From Trichostrongylus colubriformis (taxonomy: Eukaryota > Nematoda > Chromadorea > Rhabditida > Trichostrongylidae): a stretch of 64,000 nucleotides of DNA. Position numbers and translations under genes: made by a program. Positions 10,809-25,096 of this stretch are shown in pieces. Numbering within the stretch: the first letter of the stretch is position 1; every line of letters starts with the position of its first letter. The DNA lies in contig OZ022256.1 in the NCBI GenBank assembly GCA_963978905.1, positions 40,286,001 to 40,350,000 on the forward strand. The letters run 5' to 3'. The notes under the pieces are model-generated. The model searched no databases and was not told the DNA's origin. It saw only the letters and a program-made list of their open reading frames with translations.

Positions 10809-11491
10809 TTAGGTCTGTGCAGAATAAATGACCGGAACGTAACTGGCCATAACTTCGCTCAGACACAACTTTATTTGTCAAAATAAAAACCATTCGAATC
10901 TACAGAATTTTGCCAACGATCTGGTAAGGAAAATATACCATCATGATCAAACTCTGGATTGCTAGAATCAATAAAGTCAAGAATGGCATTTTTACCGTGC
11001 ATAGTTTTTCTGCCGCAGGTTCGCATCGGGAACCCAGAAAAAGTGGTAATCCGTCAGGGATAGGTCTGGGGAATAAGGGGGTGAGGGAGAGGCTCGATGC
11101 CTAACTGCATCATTTTTTTACTGGGTGCGCAAAACAATGAAAAACTCCACAGTTCGCAAGTCACCCGGCAGAAACTGATCGAGACGCTCCCTGACCCCCC
11201 TTATTTCTCAGACATATCTCTGACGAATTACCACTTTTTCCCGGTTCTCGATGAAAACCTGCGTCAGAAGGAGTTCGCCGAAGCGATGCATGTTGAAAAT
11301 GCCATCGTTGACTTCATTAAATTTCGCAATCCAGGATTTGATCATGATGGCATATTTTCTTTACCAGATCGTAGGCAAGGTTGTGTAGATTCGAATGGTT
11401 TTTATTTCGACAAATAAAGTTGTGTCTGAGCGAAGTTATGACGTTTTGAAAAAAGTGTTCCGTTTTGGCCATTTATTCTACACAGACCTAA
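10809..11491. mobile_element. Palindromic mariner derivative with two 3' ends, 683 bp
   Basis: Ends TTAGGTCTGTGCAGAATAAA and its near-complement ATTTATTCTACACAGACCTAA are flanked by TA (10807-10808 and 11492-11493). The right half reads, on the plus strand, the C-terminal third of a mariner transposase (PPYFSDISLTNYHFF, then FDHDGIFSLPDR and DSNGFYFDK stop). The left half reads the same segment on the minus strand (NPEFDHDGIFSLPDRWQ, DSNGFYFDK stop). Both outer ends therefore are transposon 3' termini, and the two C-terminal coding pieces meet near 11100. The halves differ at many positions, so the fusion is old or joined two diverged copies. No complete transposase. Confidence 0.88.
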
Positions 11492-12589
11492 TATAATCTA
11501 TGAATCCTAGATTCCAGATCGCATCACACTTCTACCTCATAATCGAACAATTTCAAACAATAATTCAGAATACTCTACACATATAGAGAAGTTAAGGACC
11601 TCATGTCAGGCGACGGCTGCGACGCGGCGATCACGATGGAGCGCGGTATCTTCCCCATACTAAATTCCGACATTTTGGAAATAGTTCAAACTTTACCTGG
11701 AGCCCATCTTTCGAACAGCTGTAAACTGTTTTCCTAATAACTCCCTCAGACCTATCCATTGCCCGTTTGCTTTCCCCAGTGGTTGCTTATTTCTCGATAT
11801 GGGTTCCCAGATGAGGATTTGATGAGGAAAATTTCGAAGTGTTTCACGGAAATGGCCATAACTTCCTTCAAACTTTACCATATCAGTTCGTTTTGGTGAA
11901 GCTGGGTCTGCTAGGTTGTTGCTTTCAAATGACTACCTGAGCTATGTCATATCTCTAAAAAGGAGGAAGAAACCTCCAGAAAAGCCAATTGAGGAAAGCG
12001 TTTTTTCGCCGAATTTGCGAGATATTCCCAAGATTCTTCAGAAAAATTGATTTATTGTTACTGAAATTTCTCTAGTATGCATCCTTCGCTCTGGAAGGCC
12101 TAGTGGGAGGGCAAAAAGCGTCGGTCAACTTCTCTCTGGGATGCGCCATGCATGGGGATTTCATTCACATTCTCAATGAATACAAACGTTTTTGCGGTTT
12201 GTATAGTGGCTGCTAACACGAGATTACGTAATTGCAATCGTAGTAATATATGAAGAAAGTCCATATCAGCTAATTTTCCGTTTTCATCCCAATGTTTTTG
12301 CAATGTCCATCCACGGTGGTACCTGTTGACAGATATCGCTTTCCACGGTTAATCGGTGATTTCGTGAATTTCGGAGGTGTTTCTGTACGTGGTTTCGGTG
12401 TCAGCGGACCCACGAAAGGTCTATAGGCGCTGACCGGTTTCGTTGCAGATCGCGCCATGCATGAGGTTTCCATGATGATTGAGTTAAACTAGTTTCAGGT
12501 ACCAACCTAATTAGTCAGTTTTATTATTTCTTCCCTTACACTTTAGACCTTCTGCGTGAGAACTCCTACTGATTACTAGTACCTCAAGG
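11492..12589. other. No gene recognised
   Basis: Short frames only. The sequence carries phrases such as CGGAAATGGCCATAACTTCC and GCGCCATGCATG (12137 and 12453) that recur in this repeat-rich region, suggesting an old dispersed repeat rather than a gene. Confidence 0.3.
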
Positions 12590-12690
12590 ATTACGACCCC
12601 CCTCCTAGCGGACCCAATACGACCACCCCCCCCCCCCCGTTGAGGATTGCTCAACGGAGGCTTGACCCTGATCATGGCCCCGTTTCTCCG
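12590..12690 (-). repeat. Poly(C)-bearing dispersed repeat, copy 2
   Basis: Contains GACCCCCCTCC, AATACGACCACC, a C-run of about 15, then TTGAGGATTGCTCAACGGAG and GCTTGACCCTG. It shares its phrases with the copies at 10560, 18755 and 19425, in rearranged or opposite order. Confidence 0.5.
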
Positions 12691-13261
12691 ATTGGATACA
12701 CTTGGTCATTCGATAAATACGTTTTACTCGATGAGTAACCCTTTTTTCGACGGACATGCACATATATGACTTCGGAAAAATCCATAAATCATGTATAGCG
12801 AACTTAGCCTTGATCGCTTCTATAGAGTCTACCACTTGGTTGATCGCCTTACTTTTTTGTCGAATTTTTCTTTTTTAAAAGCGCTTTGTTTAAATTGTAT
12901 CTTCTTTCCAGAACCCTTGCTCATCATTGTTTTATGGGTCATTCAGGAAAATTTTTCTGCATCGAAACATGCTTCGCGTTTGTTTTGACTGTGATTCCCG
13001 CTGAATTTTAGGATCATGTAGTAGAGGATAAGTTGACATTATCTCTCAATTTATTTTTCAGCAGAAAGCTAAGGATTTCGGTCACTGGTGTGTCTCCGTC
13101 TCCACTCACTACCTGTTTACATCGTTGCACCACTCTTATAACGGACTGGTTCCAAAAAATGATCTGGCCTAGATTCTACCAAATCGTTAAAAGATATGAT
13201 TGTGTCGGAAAACCCAAATTTCGAAAAGGAGCTATGCGACCTCTCTCATAGAAAATCGTAG

Positions 13262-13430
13262 AAGAGGTCGAAGCTAACAAGGGAAGGACCACAGGTCGAA
13301 GTGGCCATTCGGAATGGGATACATATGATCCGACGTATTTTCGGACGCTGATCTCGAATCTGTATTCGAAATTTGCAAAACGATTCTCTGAGCGGAGTTA
13401 TGGAGGTTTTTCTTGAAAAAACAGTACTAT
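13262..13430 (+). repeat. Dispersed repeat, arm A of an inverted pair
   Basis: Carries CATTCGGAATGGGATACATATGATCC-like sequence through GATTCTCTGAGCGGAGTTATGG. The segment 14168-14318 is its reverse complement with about 10% differences. The two lie about 740 bases apart. Confidence 0.7.
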
Positions 13431-14052
13431 TATGGTAGGTTTGGAAGCCCATAGCACGCGAGCGAGACCTTCTTGCGCAAAACCAGGGAGATTTTCGTGT
13501 TCAGGGAGTCAAATTACCCCAGAAGACAAGTTTTCAGCCAATTCGAGAATTTGACCAAATTTCGTAAAAATTCACGGGCTATAGGTGGCAGCCCATTGAA
13601 CAAAGGAGAAGTCGTTGACCCTTGCTTGGAAATGCTCCTAATTGACGCTTGTTTCGTACATTTAGTGCGATGGGTAAGTGTAAAAGGCATGTGTAGGCTA
13701 TCTTGTTCAGGTTGCAGGGTTTTCTGTAGAAGAAAATTTAAAATCTACCACATTATAACCTGGCCACCCCGAATTTCCGAAATTGGACCAAAAACTGGAT
13801 TTGGCTGAAAATTTGCACAGAGGGGAAATTCGACCCCCTGTGCACGAATATCATAATATTTTCACGCAAAAACGCCTAATTCATGTGGTACGGGATTCTC
13901 TTCGACTTGGTATCCTTCCTTGTGAGTAATGTTAGCAGTTATAAATAAAGTAGCAGAGTAAATGGTGGGTGTGATAGGTACCAGTCCAAGGAAAGGTCCA
14001 GAAGTGGAAGAAAAGCACTTACTGACAATGAAACACAAAATGCAAAAGAACT

Positions 14053-14118
14053 CGCACTGGCGGGGAGCAAACCCTCGACCCTCCTCCTGCAGATCCGGAG
14101 CACTACCACTGAGCCGCT
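14053..14118 (-). repeat. tRNA-like fragment (pseudogene or SINE)
   Basis: The minus strand reads GCGGCTCAGTGGTAGTGC, a near D-arm/A box, and then GAGGG TTTGCTC CCCGC, a T-arm-like stem with a 7-base loop. The anticodon stem is poor and no acceptor stem closes, so it is not a functional tRNA. Confidence 0.35.
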
Positions 14119-14167
14119 GAGGCCGTTGACTGCTCAGCAACAGCCATGCTGATGCACCGTTCATTCA

Positions 14168-14318
14168 AAAAAAACCCCCATAACTCCGCTCAGAGAATCG
14201 TTTTGCAAATTTCGAATACAGATTCGAGATCAGCGTCCGAAAATAAGTCGGACCATATGTATCCCATTCCGAATGGCCCCTTCGACCTGGGGTCCTTCCC
14301 TTGTAAGTAAGGGACCCA
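14168..14318 (-). repeat. Dispersed repeat, arm B of an inverted pair
   Basis: Reverse complement of the 13262-13430 segment, starting CCCATAACTCCGCTCAGAGA and ending CCTTCGACCTGGGGTCCTTC. Confidence 0.7.
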
Positions 14319-14659
14319 TAACTAATCAGTATTCTATCGGTAAAGTATAACATTTTGAGTAATTGTGGTTCGGTCGACTTTTGGCGACTACACTTAGCTC
14401 TTCGCCAACTCAGAATCGACTCCATTCTAACTCACTCGGAAATTGAAAACATTCTTACATAACCATATAAATCTCTTCTGAACGATGAATGACAGGCTGC
14501 ACAAAGCTATTACTTGATAGGAAAAATTTTAACTCAAAAAAGGACTTTGTTGATGGAGTGACTCAAATGCGCTGACCATCGACCCTATGAGCTATACCCA
14601 TCGACTTTCACATAAGATTGGAGCATGCCCCGAAGATGTCAAAGAAAAGTACAGTATCA

Positions 14660-15190
14660 CGGGTGTATGTCGTTAGGAGCGGCCCTTTGCGGTTGCCTTG
14701 CCGGTGCGACGCTCATAGCTACCACCCTAATTTCGACCATCCGACGCATCCTTTGCGCCGGACAACACGTCACATGGCGGAACCCTCAGATTTTCGTATT
14801 TGATAATTACTACATAAAGGACCTTGTTAAGCGAACACTGCTGTTGCTGAAGTGGTTGTGTCACTACACCAAAACAACGTCGCCTCCCATCCGGAGAAAA
14901 TAAGCGGTGTTTCCTGTTGTTCAAAATGTAGTGGACACAAAAAAAGGGAAAATAGCCTGAATTCACGCTCAATTCACCTGGAAAAGAGAATCAGCTTCGC
15001 AAAAAGTCGTTCGTTATACATCAACGGTCGCCTACCAACTACGAAAATCTGGAGGATTAGTGATGTGGACGATCTATTTTCTAAAAGATGCGTCGGATGA
15101 TCGGCGTTAGGGTGGCAGCAACGGGCTATGCGCTCCATCGGCAAATTAGCGGCAAGGGGACGCGCCTAACTACCGTCTCCCCAGTATCAT
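14660..15190. mobile_element. Foldback element with about 145-bp degenerate arms
   Basis: Left arm (about 14668-14812) and right arm (about 15035-15185) are complementary. CACCCTAATTTCGACCATCC and GACGCATC on the left correspond to GATGCGTCGGATGATCGGCG and TTAGGGTGG on the right, and CAGATTTTCGTA to TACGAAAATCTG. The centre (14813-15034) has no recognised coding. Outer boundaries and target duplication are not resolved. Confidence 0.55.
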
Positions 15191-16630
15191 CGCTATACTA
15201 TTACTCACAGACCCCCATTTTCATGAACCACATACGCAAGCACATAAAGTTAAACTTTTAAGATAACCGACATGGCTAGAAATTCATATTCTGGAGTAGC
15301 TTGACCCGTAGGTCATGAATATCACCCACGTTTGGTCTGCTCCTTTGCGTCTTCTCCGAAACAGGGTTTAATGACAAATAAGCTCGAAGCTTTTCTCAGT
15401 AGTCCGACTTGTGAGTGCGAATATTGCTGCAACTCTTCATGAATATCTTAAACCTACGAAAGTCACGGTGGGTTCATTAGATGCATTTCAGGTGAACAAT
15501 GGAAACAGGCATTCTAGTATTCAAAGCTGGAATACCTTGGAAACCAAACTAGCTTAATGAAATTTCGATATGAATTCGAATAAGGGGGCTGGCTGTGATT
15601 TGACTGCGTAAGGGCATTTCCAGGGAAAAGCAACGAAACAGTTCTGTGCGATCACTACTTAATTGTATGCCGTCGTAAAGCGTACTTGCTTTACAGAATG
15701 GCTAGCAATGACGCTTTCATGCTCATGGCTTCTTTGACCTTACATAGGATGATAAGTACATTTATGTCAGTAAGAAACGAAAAAGACGGTTTTACTTTTA
15801 GATGCAGAGCAGAAGAATAGAACATGGTTGAACACTAACGCGTACCACCACTGTAAGCGAGAAAAAGTGAATGACAAGCAAAAAGAAGCAATCTTTGATT
15901 GCAAGAGGTGAATTCATTGGAGTGGCTAGAAGTAGCGGTAGGTGAATGAAGAAATTACTGGGCGGAGAGACTAAATCAAATTCTCAAACAAAAAAAACAG
16001 AGTGAAGTGGCACGAGGGATAACATGGTCGATCGGTAGATGTAAAATTAGGGCTGGCCAGTACTGAGACATGTCGTTGATCTGTGGCGAAAGTGTTTCCG
16101 GCGCATCGTATCGTTGCCGTATCGATCGGAGCCACATGGATCTGTGACATGTGGCGACCAAGCACGGCACACGATGTGCTCACTTTTGGGGGAAGCTAAG
16201 GCAATGGGTGTGGGGTTCGTCGATCAGAGTAGAGTGTAAGGCCGAGTGCCCACCTTTTACCTTTAGTTGACAACACCGATTGCAAGGCAGCAGTCGATGT
16301 GTCAGCGAATGGACAACAAGAGAGACACCCTCTGAGAAGCTACGAAAAGGCGTATAGTACTACGAATACAATTTGAATCTCCATGAAATGTAGAGACACT
16401 GAGAAAAGATGTCAATAGTCGCCGTACTGAGCGAGAGTATCCTATTTTATCATCTCACCAGTTGGCGGGCGCACACTACTGCGCGCCATCCATGGCGATA
16501 TTGTGCAAAATGGGTTTGACCGGCACGACCACAGTTGTGTATGGAATTAAGTGGAAATTCCTCTGCTTTCAGCTGAGCTATTGAATTGGAAAAAAGCAGA
16601 GAAGATGGCGTGATAATAAAGCTGAGTTGA
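15191..16630. other. No gene recognised
   Basis: No frame over 70 codons with recognisable content, and no clear repeat. Two overlapping minus-strand frames at 15971-16183 are unremarkable. Confidence 0.35.
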
Positions 16631-17404
16631 GAGTCCCAGCTTTGCTGCGACGCGAGATATCAATTTCCCCTTTCAAGGCTCCTTATCAGCCCTTATCAGT
16701 TGTTATCACTTCCGTTCCCTCACCACTGATGTCCCCTTACCACTCCCTATATCACTTCAAAAATCCAGAGTCCCAGCTTTGCTGCGACGCGAGATATCAA
16801 TTTCCCCTTTCAAGGCTCCTTATCAGCCCTTATCAGTTGTTATCACTTCCGTTCCCTCACCACTGATGTCCCCTTACCACTCCCTATATCACTTCAAAAA
16901 TCCAGAGTCCCAGCTTTGCTGCGACGCGAGATATCAATTTCCCCTTTCAAGGCTCCTTATCAGCCCTTATCAGTTGTTATCACTTCCGTTCCCTCACCAC
17001 TGATGTCCCCTTACCACTCCCTATATCACTTCAAAAATCCGGAGTCCCAGCTTTGCTGCGACGCGAGATATCAATTTCCCCTTTCAAGGCTCCTTATCAG
17101 CCCTTATCAGTTGTTATCACTTCCGTTCCCTCACCACTGATGTCCCCTTACCACTCCCTATATCACTTTAAAAATCCAGAGTCCCAGCTTTGCTGTGACG
17201 CGAGATATCAATTTCTCGCCATTCGCCTTTCGAAGTTCCTTATCAGCCCTTATCAGTTGCTATCACTTCCGTTCCCCCACCATTGATGTTCCCTTACCAC
17301 CCCTCATATCATTTCAAAAAATCAGACTCCCAGCTCTACTGCGACGCGAGATATGAATTTCGTGACAGACGGAGGGACAGACGGCTTAGCGCTTTATATA
17401 TAGT
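16631..17404 (-). repeat. Minisatellite array, 137-bp unit, with element terminus
   Basis: Units start at 16631, 16768, 16905 and 17042 at an exact 137-base spacing and are almost identical; a fifth (17179) is about 147 bases and diverged, and a sixth is partial (17326). Each begins GAGTCCCAGCTTTGCTGCGA. The array ends in GACAGACGGAGGGACAGACGG and GCTTTATATATAGTAGGGAT (17361-17404), the reverse complement of the head (TATATAAAGCAGAAGTTTGG plus TGTCTGTCTGTCC) of the array at 21203-23340. This is the same element family in the opposite orientation. The repeated open frames here are repeat-encoded. Confidence 0.85.
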
Positions 17405-17431
17405 AGGGATAGGGATAAATCGCATCATATA

Positions 17432-18330
17432 TTAGGTTGTAAGGAAAGTTTTGGCCGGTTTTTGAAATTTCAACTTCGAGAGATCATAACTCGGCTCAGA
17501 GTGCATCTTTTCTCACAGAGTGAGCACCATTAGATTCGCCACACTCTTGGCAACACTATGCATACCTACACATCTCTATTTGATAAAGGGCTGATAATTT
17601 ATATTGCGCGAAATGAAAAAAAGTCGACTTCAAATCGCCACTCTTTCTGAACACACTGCTACTGAAGGAGCTGGCCAGATGTTTTGGGAAGTGGGGCATA
17701 GTTAGCGCTAGATCTGATGAACATGATAGACGAGTAAGGGCCTCACCCTGCAACTGCTTCAATTAGTGGAAGAGGATTTGTGAAAAATGCGCTTGCGCAT
17801 GACTGCCGTGAGGGGTCCCGCGGCACCCATTTTTTTGGATTTTTCCAAATCAAGGCCACTTGAGGTGGTCAGCTAAGGTTGCTTGTTGAGGGCCAATACT
17901 TGTGGATATCCCCTGCAAATATGGACGCTCATCGCCTTCTGCCGTTTTAGTTAAAGCGATTTGATCAATTGAAAATTCGAGCAGCTCGTCCTCATTTCTG
18001 CACTTCTGAAACCGGAGACAATGTGTTCCATCCAGTGATACACCCCCTCCTCTTGCAGTATTCACATTTGTGGTCACCTTCGCTGGGACTCGGCTAAACA
18101 AGAACTCTTGAAGTGAAGTCATCCAAAAAGTGCCATTTTCGCAGCACTTTAAAACTTCCCTAATAAATTGAAAACCTTATGGCATTCCAAATAAAACATA
18201 TATTCTGAAAGAGCAACTTTTTCTCTATCTAACGAGCACAATATGTCAGCTGATTCATGTTGACGCGCTCTGATATTTAAATTTATCTTGTGATAACGAA
18301 AAAGCGGCCAGAACTTTCCTTACAACCTAA
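17432..18330 (-). mobile_element. Deleted mariner-like element, 899 bp
   Basis: Ends TTAGGTTGTAAGGAAAGTTT and the complement AACTTTCCTTACAACCTAA are flanked by TA at 17430-17431 and 18331-18332. On the minus strand a degenerate catalytic-block-like SSDLALTMPHFPKHLASSF is found at about 17720-17640, and FQKCRNEDELLEFS, like the mariner N-terminal RW FQKFRxGD segment, at about 18025-17980. The length is about 370 bp short of an autonomous mariner, so a middle deletion is likely. The transposase is heavily decayed and the family call rests mainly on the termini. Confidence 0.72.
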
Positions 18331-18754
18331 TAGTTACATGAATATAAGCAGGGTCCAGAGGACATTTGTTAAATGAACAAATATCTTGATGACTAATCCG
18401 AAACTACTTGCCAGTCTGCCCTGCATCGTCGAAACTGCAAAACAAATCGCAAAATAGTTGCGCAACGCTTCAGCTTTGTCATCCAAAATAAAGGGAGGAC
18501 CACTGAGCTGGCTGTTGTTCTGCTTGTAAGCAACTTCCCGCTTTCTTCTTTTTTCGAAAATTCCGGTAAAATACAATAATTACCAACATAAGTTTGGCCG
18601 AGTTTGTGGCAGTAATCAGTGAGCTCTTAAATTTCACAGTTGTTTTTCTTTCAGAGCAAAAAACAGCACACTGGGATGCATTTTTCAACATTATGCATGA
18701 GTCATCACTGTCCTTCAGCAAAATTGCCGGCAACATTTTACCAAAAAAGTATAG

Positions 18755-18875
18755 GGCTGTAGCCAGGGTCAAGCGTCCAGTACAGGAAAGTTTTCAAAAA
18801 TACGACTCCCCCCCCCCCCCACCTCCCCACAAAAAAAAGGAGGCCTCATCACGACCCCCCCCCCCTCTAACGAAA
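18755..18875 (+). repeat. Poly(C)-bearing dispersed repeat, copy 3
   Basis: GTAGCCAGGGTCAAGCGTCC, AGTTTTCAAAAATACGACTC, a C-run, an A-run, then CATCACGACCCCC. This is the best-preserved copy of the family. Confidence 0.6.
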
Positions 18876-19424
18876 TAATGAGGCGCAGTCCAATCAAATG
18901 AATAAATCATTGAAGTACAATTGAAGTTTTGGAATATAATGAGTAAGTAAGTGTTCCATAAAAACAGAAGTATTCACTCGATCGAATATATTGTTCATAT
19001 TCTGAAAGTCTGTACTGATAATCCCGTTCAATACTATGGAGCCGCCTTCAATGAATCGCAAGGATGGATGCCGTTGGCAAAGTCTCATCGGACAGCTCCA
19101 GTACTTTTTTTGTTGGGTTGCGGTTCTTATGCTTGAAGCCCCTCCCCAACAGTTGTTAATGGAAGTGGAGATTCTCATCGGTCATGGCTCATCAGATCGC
19201 TTACATATCCATATGGGTTTGAAAAAAAGGGTATATGTTAGTTGAAAGTCGTAATAGATAATTCATAACTTTAGCCTTGTTCTCTAAGCCAGTCCCGTTT
19301 CGTCCCTTCCAATGCTAACAGTAGCTCTCACGCCTTGCTTCACTCCAGGAACTACTCAAAACATGATAAGAATCACTAAATACCCATAACATGTTGGAAG
19401 TGGGAGGATTACATTGCGTTCCCC

Positions 19425-19500
19425 CTACAGACCCAAGAGAGCAAAAACTCCTGCTGAGGATTCCACAACGGAGGCTTGACCCTGGTTGTAGCGATTGCTG
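19425..19500 (-). repeat. Poly(C)-bearing dispersed repeat, copy 4 (partial)
   Basis: CTGAGGATTCCACAACGGAG followed by GCTTGACCCTGG. It matches the outer part of the copy at 12590 and the reverse complement of the 18755 copy start. The C-run itself is absent. Confidence 0.45.
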
Positions 19501-21102
19501 TTTCACTTTTGTGGTCTTCTTATAACAGCGAGTTCAAGTAGGTGGTGAACAGTGAAGCAAATTCACGTGTTTTCGATGTCACTCTGTGTAAATCTTTCCG
19601 AACACCTTCCATTATCTATACGCTTTGATTTATTTGTGCAGTTATGAAGAGACTGTTGCAACAAACCTACGTTGCCCTTCATCGGACTTCATATATATCT
19701 TCTTGAAAAAAAAAACAATTCAAAACTGCTGATTTGTGGCATCTGGTAGACCTTTGAAGAATCAGAGAAGTGTTTCGAGATCTTCTTCCGTGAGTGGACA
19801 ACTCTAGTGCATTGCAATTACTGCATCCAGTGCAGGTTCTTATGGACCGTGGTTTACGGACTTCTATTATTCGGACAGGACTCGTGGGAAACCAACAACG
19901 GATCAATAAACATTTCACAAAATCTACATTGAAAATGCGAAGTTTGCGCTAGCCGGAGCAAGCATAGTTTCCTAGGTCCAGTTTTGGGCAGCTTAATGGA
20001 CACCATAACTTTGGTTGAGAGGTCATGAGGCAGCAATTACACCATGCAATTCTGCGAAACCACAGAATCGTATCTGTTTTTTGTTTGTCTCATTTCCTCT
20101 TGCATACTTTATGGCTTTGAGCACGACTACACGAAAGCAATGTTGGCCTGGCGCCAGCGCATGGGCATCTGATCCAACCTAGCAAGCCGTAATAGGTGGC
20201 TGTGCTAACCCAGCGAATCTTTTCTTTTTTCATCCCTTTCCTTGATTTTTGTAATGCCAACTTTAAAACACTTGTAAGGTTGAGATCAATAACGATTGTG
20301 AGTGTTGCATGCGATTCGAGCGCGTGTAAGTCACAAGTTACTCAACCAACGAGTCAGTACATGGTGCCTCGGGAGGGAGGATGTTCCGTCAGGAAGTAAG
20401 GACAAGTTATTCAGGAAAGCATAAAGAACTACAGTAACTTGTAGAATCCGTCCAAGGACTCCCTCCGCCGTAGCCTTACTGAGTTCTCGAACAGTGAAAA
20501 GTGTTGGCTGAGTTGTGCTTTGTAGTGGAGCCAACACAGAAGCATGATACTCTGATTTAGGAGTTCAAGAGAAAAAATCCGTAATGAGTATACCGCACGT
20601 AACAATTTATACCACTACCGTCTGGAATATTGTAGGAATAGAAAGTACAACAGCAGTCACAAAAGATACTGGTTATGAGGCGAGATGATGAGCGCCTCAA
20701 AATTCCGTCTGACGGTGGCGCCACATCAGAGGAAGTGTCCAAGCCGAGATACGAAAAACAGGCTGAAACAACGTCCAGAGTGACCTCTTCGAAAGGTTGA
20801 AAGTCCACGGGGAACGCCGCGTGTATTGACTTTTTTTATTATAGTTTGCTGAAACCTTATTCGCAGCAGGTCACGGCCATACTTGAGGATCAAAATATGG
20901 TGATTGGTGATGTTGAATAGGCATCGGATCCGACTTAGTATGTAGGGGCACACGACCCCCAAATCTCTCCTGTTACTGTTGTGCGCGATTCTGCCATGAT
21001 CAAACTACATGTTACGGAAGCACCGATCCGGTACAAATTGCGCGACCCCATCGAGGGTATGTATACATTGGTACGAATGACCTCCTCTCCGCCTCATGTG
21101 CG
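19501..21102. other. No gene recognised
   Basis: Frames of 60-83 codons on both strands lack recognisable domains. No tandem repeat or inverted repeat over 20 bp was noticed. Confidence 0.35.
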
Positions 21103-21165
21103 AGAAAGTAGTTAATTAGTAGAGGTCAGCTATAGACCGCTCAACTTCATTAACTGAGTGTAATG
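21103..21165 (+). repeat. About 60-bp inverted repeat, left partner
   Basis: GAAAGTAG, AGAGGTCAGCTATAGACCGC and TCAACTTCATTAACTGAGTG are matched in reverse complement at 27470-27533 with few differences. The pair brackets 6.4 kb. Confidence 0.65.
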
Positions 21166-21202
21166 TACATAAAGGAAAAAAGTTGAAGTAGGTTTATCAT
21201 AC

Positions 21203-23340
<2,138 letters not shown>

Positions 23341-23539
23341 GCTGTGTTGTGATGGGCCGGTAAGGAAATTACACCTAGGGATACACCGAGGGTACCCATG
23401 TCACTCCCACAGTCCAGCGTCAATCATTTACAACCTGTCTGCACCACATACACCCCTATCCCATTGTTATGTTGTCTCAACTGAACTGCTGTCCGGAAAG
23501 GTCGGGCATGTTAGAATTGGGTAGATGCTGACCTAAGCG

Positions 23540-24970
23540 CACAGAGCACATAAGAATTAAGCCTAGCTCCGCCCACTGTGAGCGAGGCTTGCGCGGAAAC
23601 TGCCGGTGTTCAAATTTAAGTCCACGCTCAGGTTCCAAAAATCAGGCAGGCTAGGAATGGACCTGTAGAGGTCGGGCAAGTTAGGGATGGGTTGGGGTAA
23701 GCCAAAATGTACGGAGCACATGAGAGGCAAGCTAAAACCAGAAGTTTGGTGTGTTTGTGTGTGTGTGCATGTGTCCGTTTTTTATCACATAATCTACTTT
23801 CAACTCAATTGCAACGTGGAGAGGTCGGGCAAGTTGGGGATGGGTGGGGTTGACCAAAGTGTGCGGAGCTCATTAAGGACTAAGCCTAGCTCCGCCCACC
23901 GTGAGCGGGGCTTGCGCAGAAATGGTTGAAAAAATCGGCTAAATCAAGAGTGCCTGCAGGGATCGTGCAAGTTAAGACTTGGTAGGGCCTCATCTCAACT
24001 GTACAGAGCATATAAGAACTAAGCCTAGCTCCGCCCACCATGGGCGGGTCTTGCGCCGAAATCGATGAATAAATGAATTTATGTCCTCGCTCAGGTGTTG
24101 GAAATCGGGCAAGTTAGGAAAGAGTCTGTTGAAGTCGCGCATGTAAGGACTGGGGAGGGACTGACCAAAGTAAAGGGAACACAGATCACAGGGAACGCAA
24201 ATTAGGCACGGGCTGTGGAGGTCGGGCAGGTTAGTATTGGGTAGGGACCAAGTGTACGGACCACATAAGTTCTAAGCCTAACTCCGCCCACCACGGGAGG
24301 GGCTTGCGCCGAAATCGATGAATAAACTAATTTAGGTCCTCGCTTAAGTGCGGAAAATCGGGCAAGTTAGGAAAGGGTTGTTGAAGTCGTGCGAGTAAGG
24401 ACTGGATAGGGACAGACCAAAATGTAGGGAGCACACAAGAAGCAAATTAGGAACGGGCCTGTAGAGGTAGGGCAAGTTAGGAGAGCGTAGAGGAAAACAT
24501 AAGTGTACGGAGCACATAAATTCTAAGCCTATCTGTTGAAGTCGCGCATGTAAGGACTGGGGAGGGACTGACCAAAGTGAAGGGTGCAATAAGCAAATAA
24601 GGCACGGGCCTGTGGAGGGCGGGCAGGTTAGGATTGGGTAGGAGTCATGTGTACGGAGCATATAAGTTTTAAGGTTAGCTCCGCCCACTATGGGCGGGGC
24701 CCGCGCCAAAACCGATGGGTACTCAAATTTATAAACCCTCGCTTGGGTTGCGAAAATTGGGAAGGTCAGGAATGGGACTGCTCAGATCGTGCGAGTAAGA
24801 ACTGGATAGGGACAGACCAAAATGTAGGGAGCACACAAGAAGCAAATTAGGTACGGGTGTGTGGAGGTCGGGCAGGTTAGGATTGGGTAGGAGTCAACCC
24901 ACCAAATTTATGTACTCTGTACACGTCAACCCCCTGTGTATAGAGTACATAAGTTCTAAGCCTAGCCCGG
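23540..24970 (+). repeat. Degenerate tandem satellite, CTAAGCCTAGCTCCGCCCAC family
   Basis: The phrase AAGCCTAGCTCCGCCCACYR followed by GGGCGGGGCTTGCGCCGAAA recurs near 23561, 23881, 24022, 24275 and 24669, with partial copies near 24525 and 24956. Between them GTCGGGCAAGTTAGGAWWGG, GTACGGAGCACATAAG and GTCCTCGCTCAGG recur. The units are about 140-390 bases and unequal. The hairpin-like CCGCCCAC..GTGGGCGGGG core is conserved in each. A further microsatellite head (CAGAAGTTTGGTGTGTTTGT) sits at 23740. Not coding. Confidence 0.75.
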
Positions 24971-25096
24971 CCATAATTGCAATATTGGTACCACACTCAC
25001 AAAGTGACTGTTTGTTCTCGGTTACCATTAGGGAGTGGTGTGTTATTATCAGGTGTATCTCTCGGCAATCAGTTAAGGTCAATGTTTCTTATAGAA

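Noticed and set aside
16627..17286. Overlapping 74-79-codon plus frames.
   Set aside because: They are encoded by the 137-base minisatellite unit; as the unit length is not a multiple of three, no long repeat protein would result.
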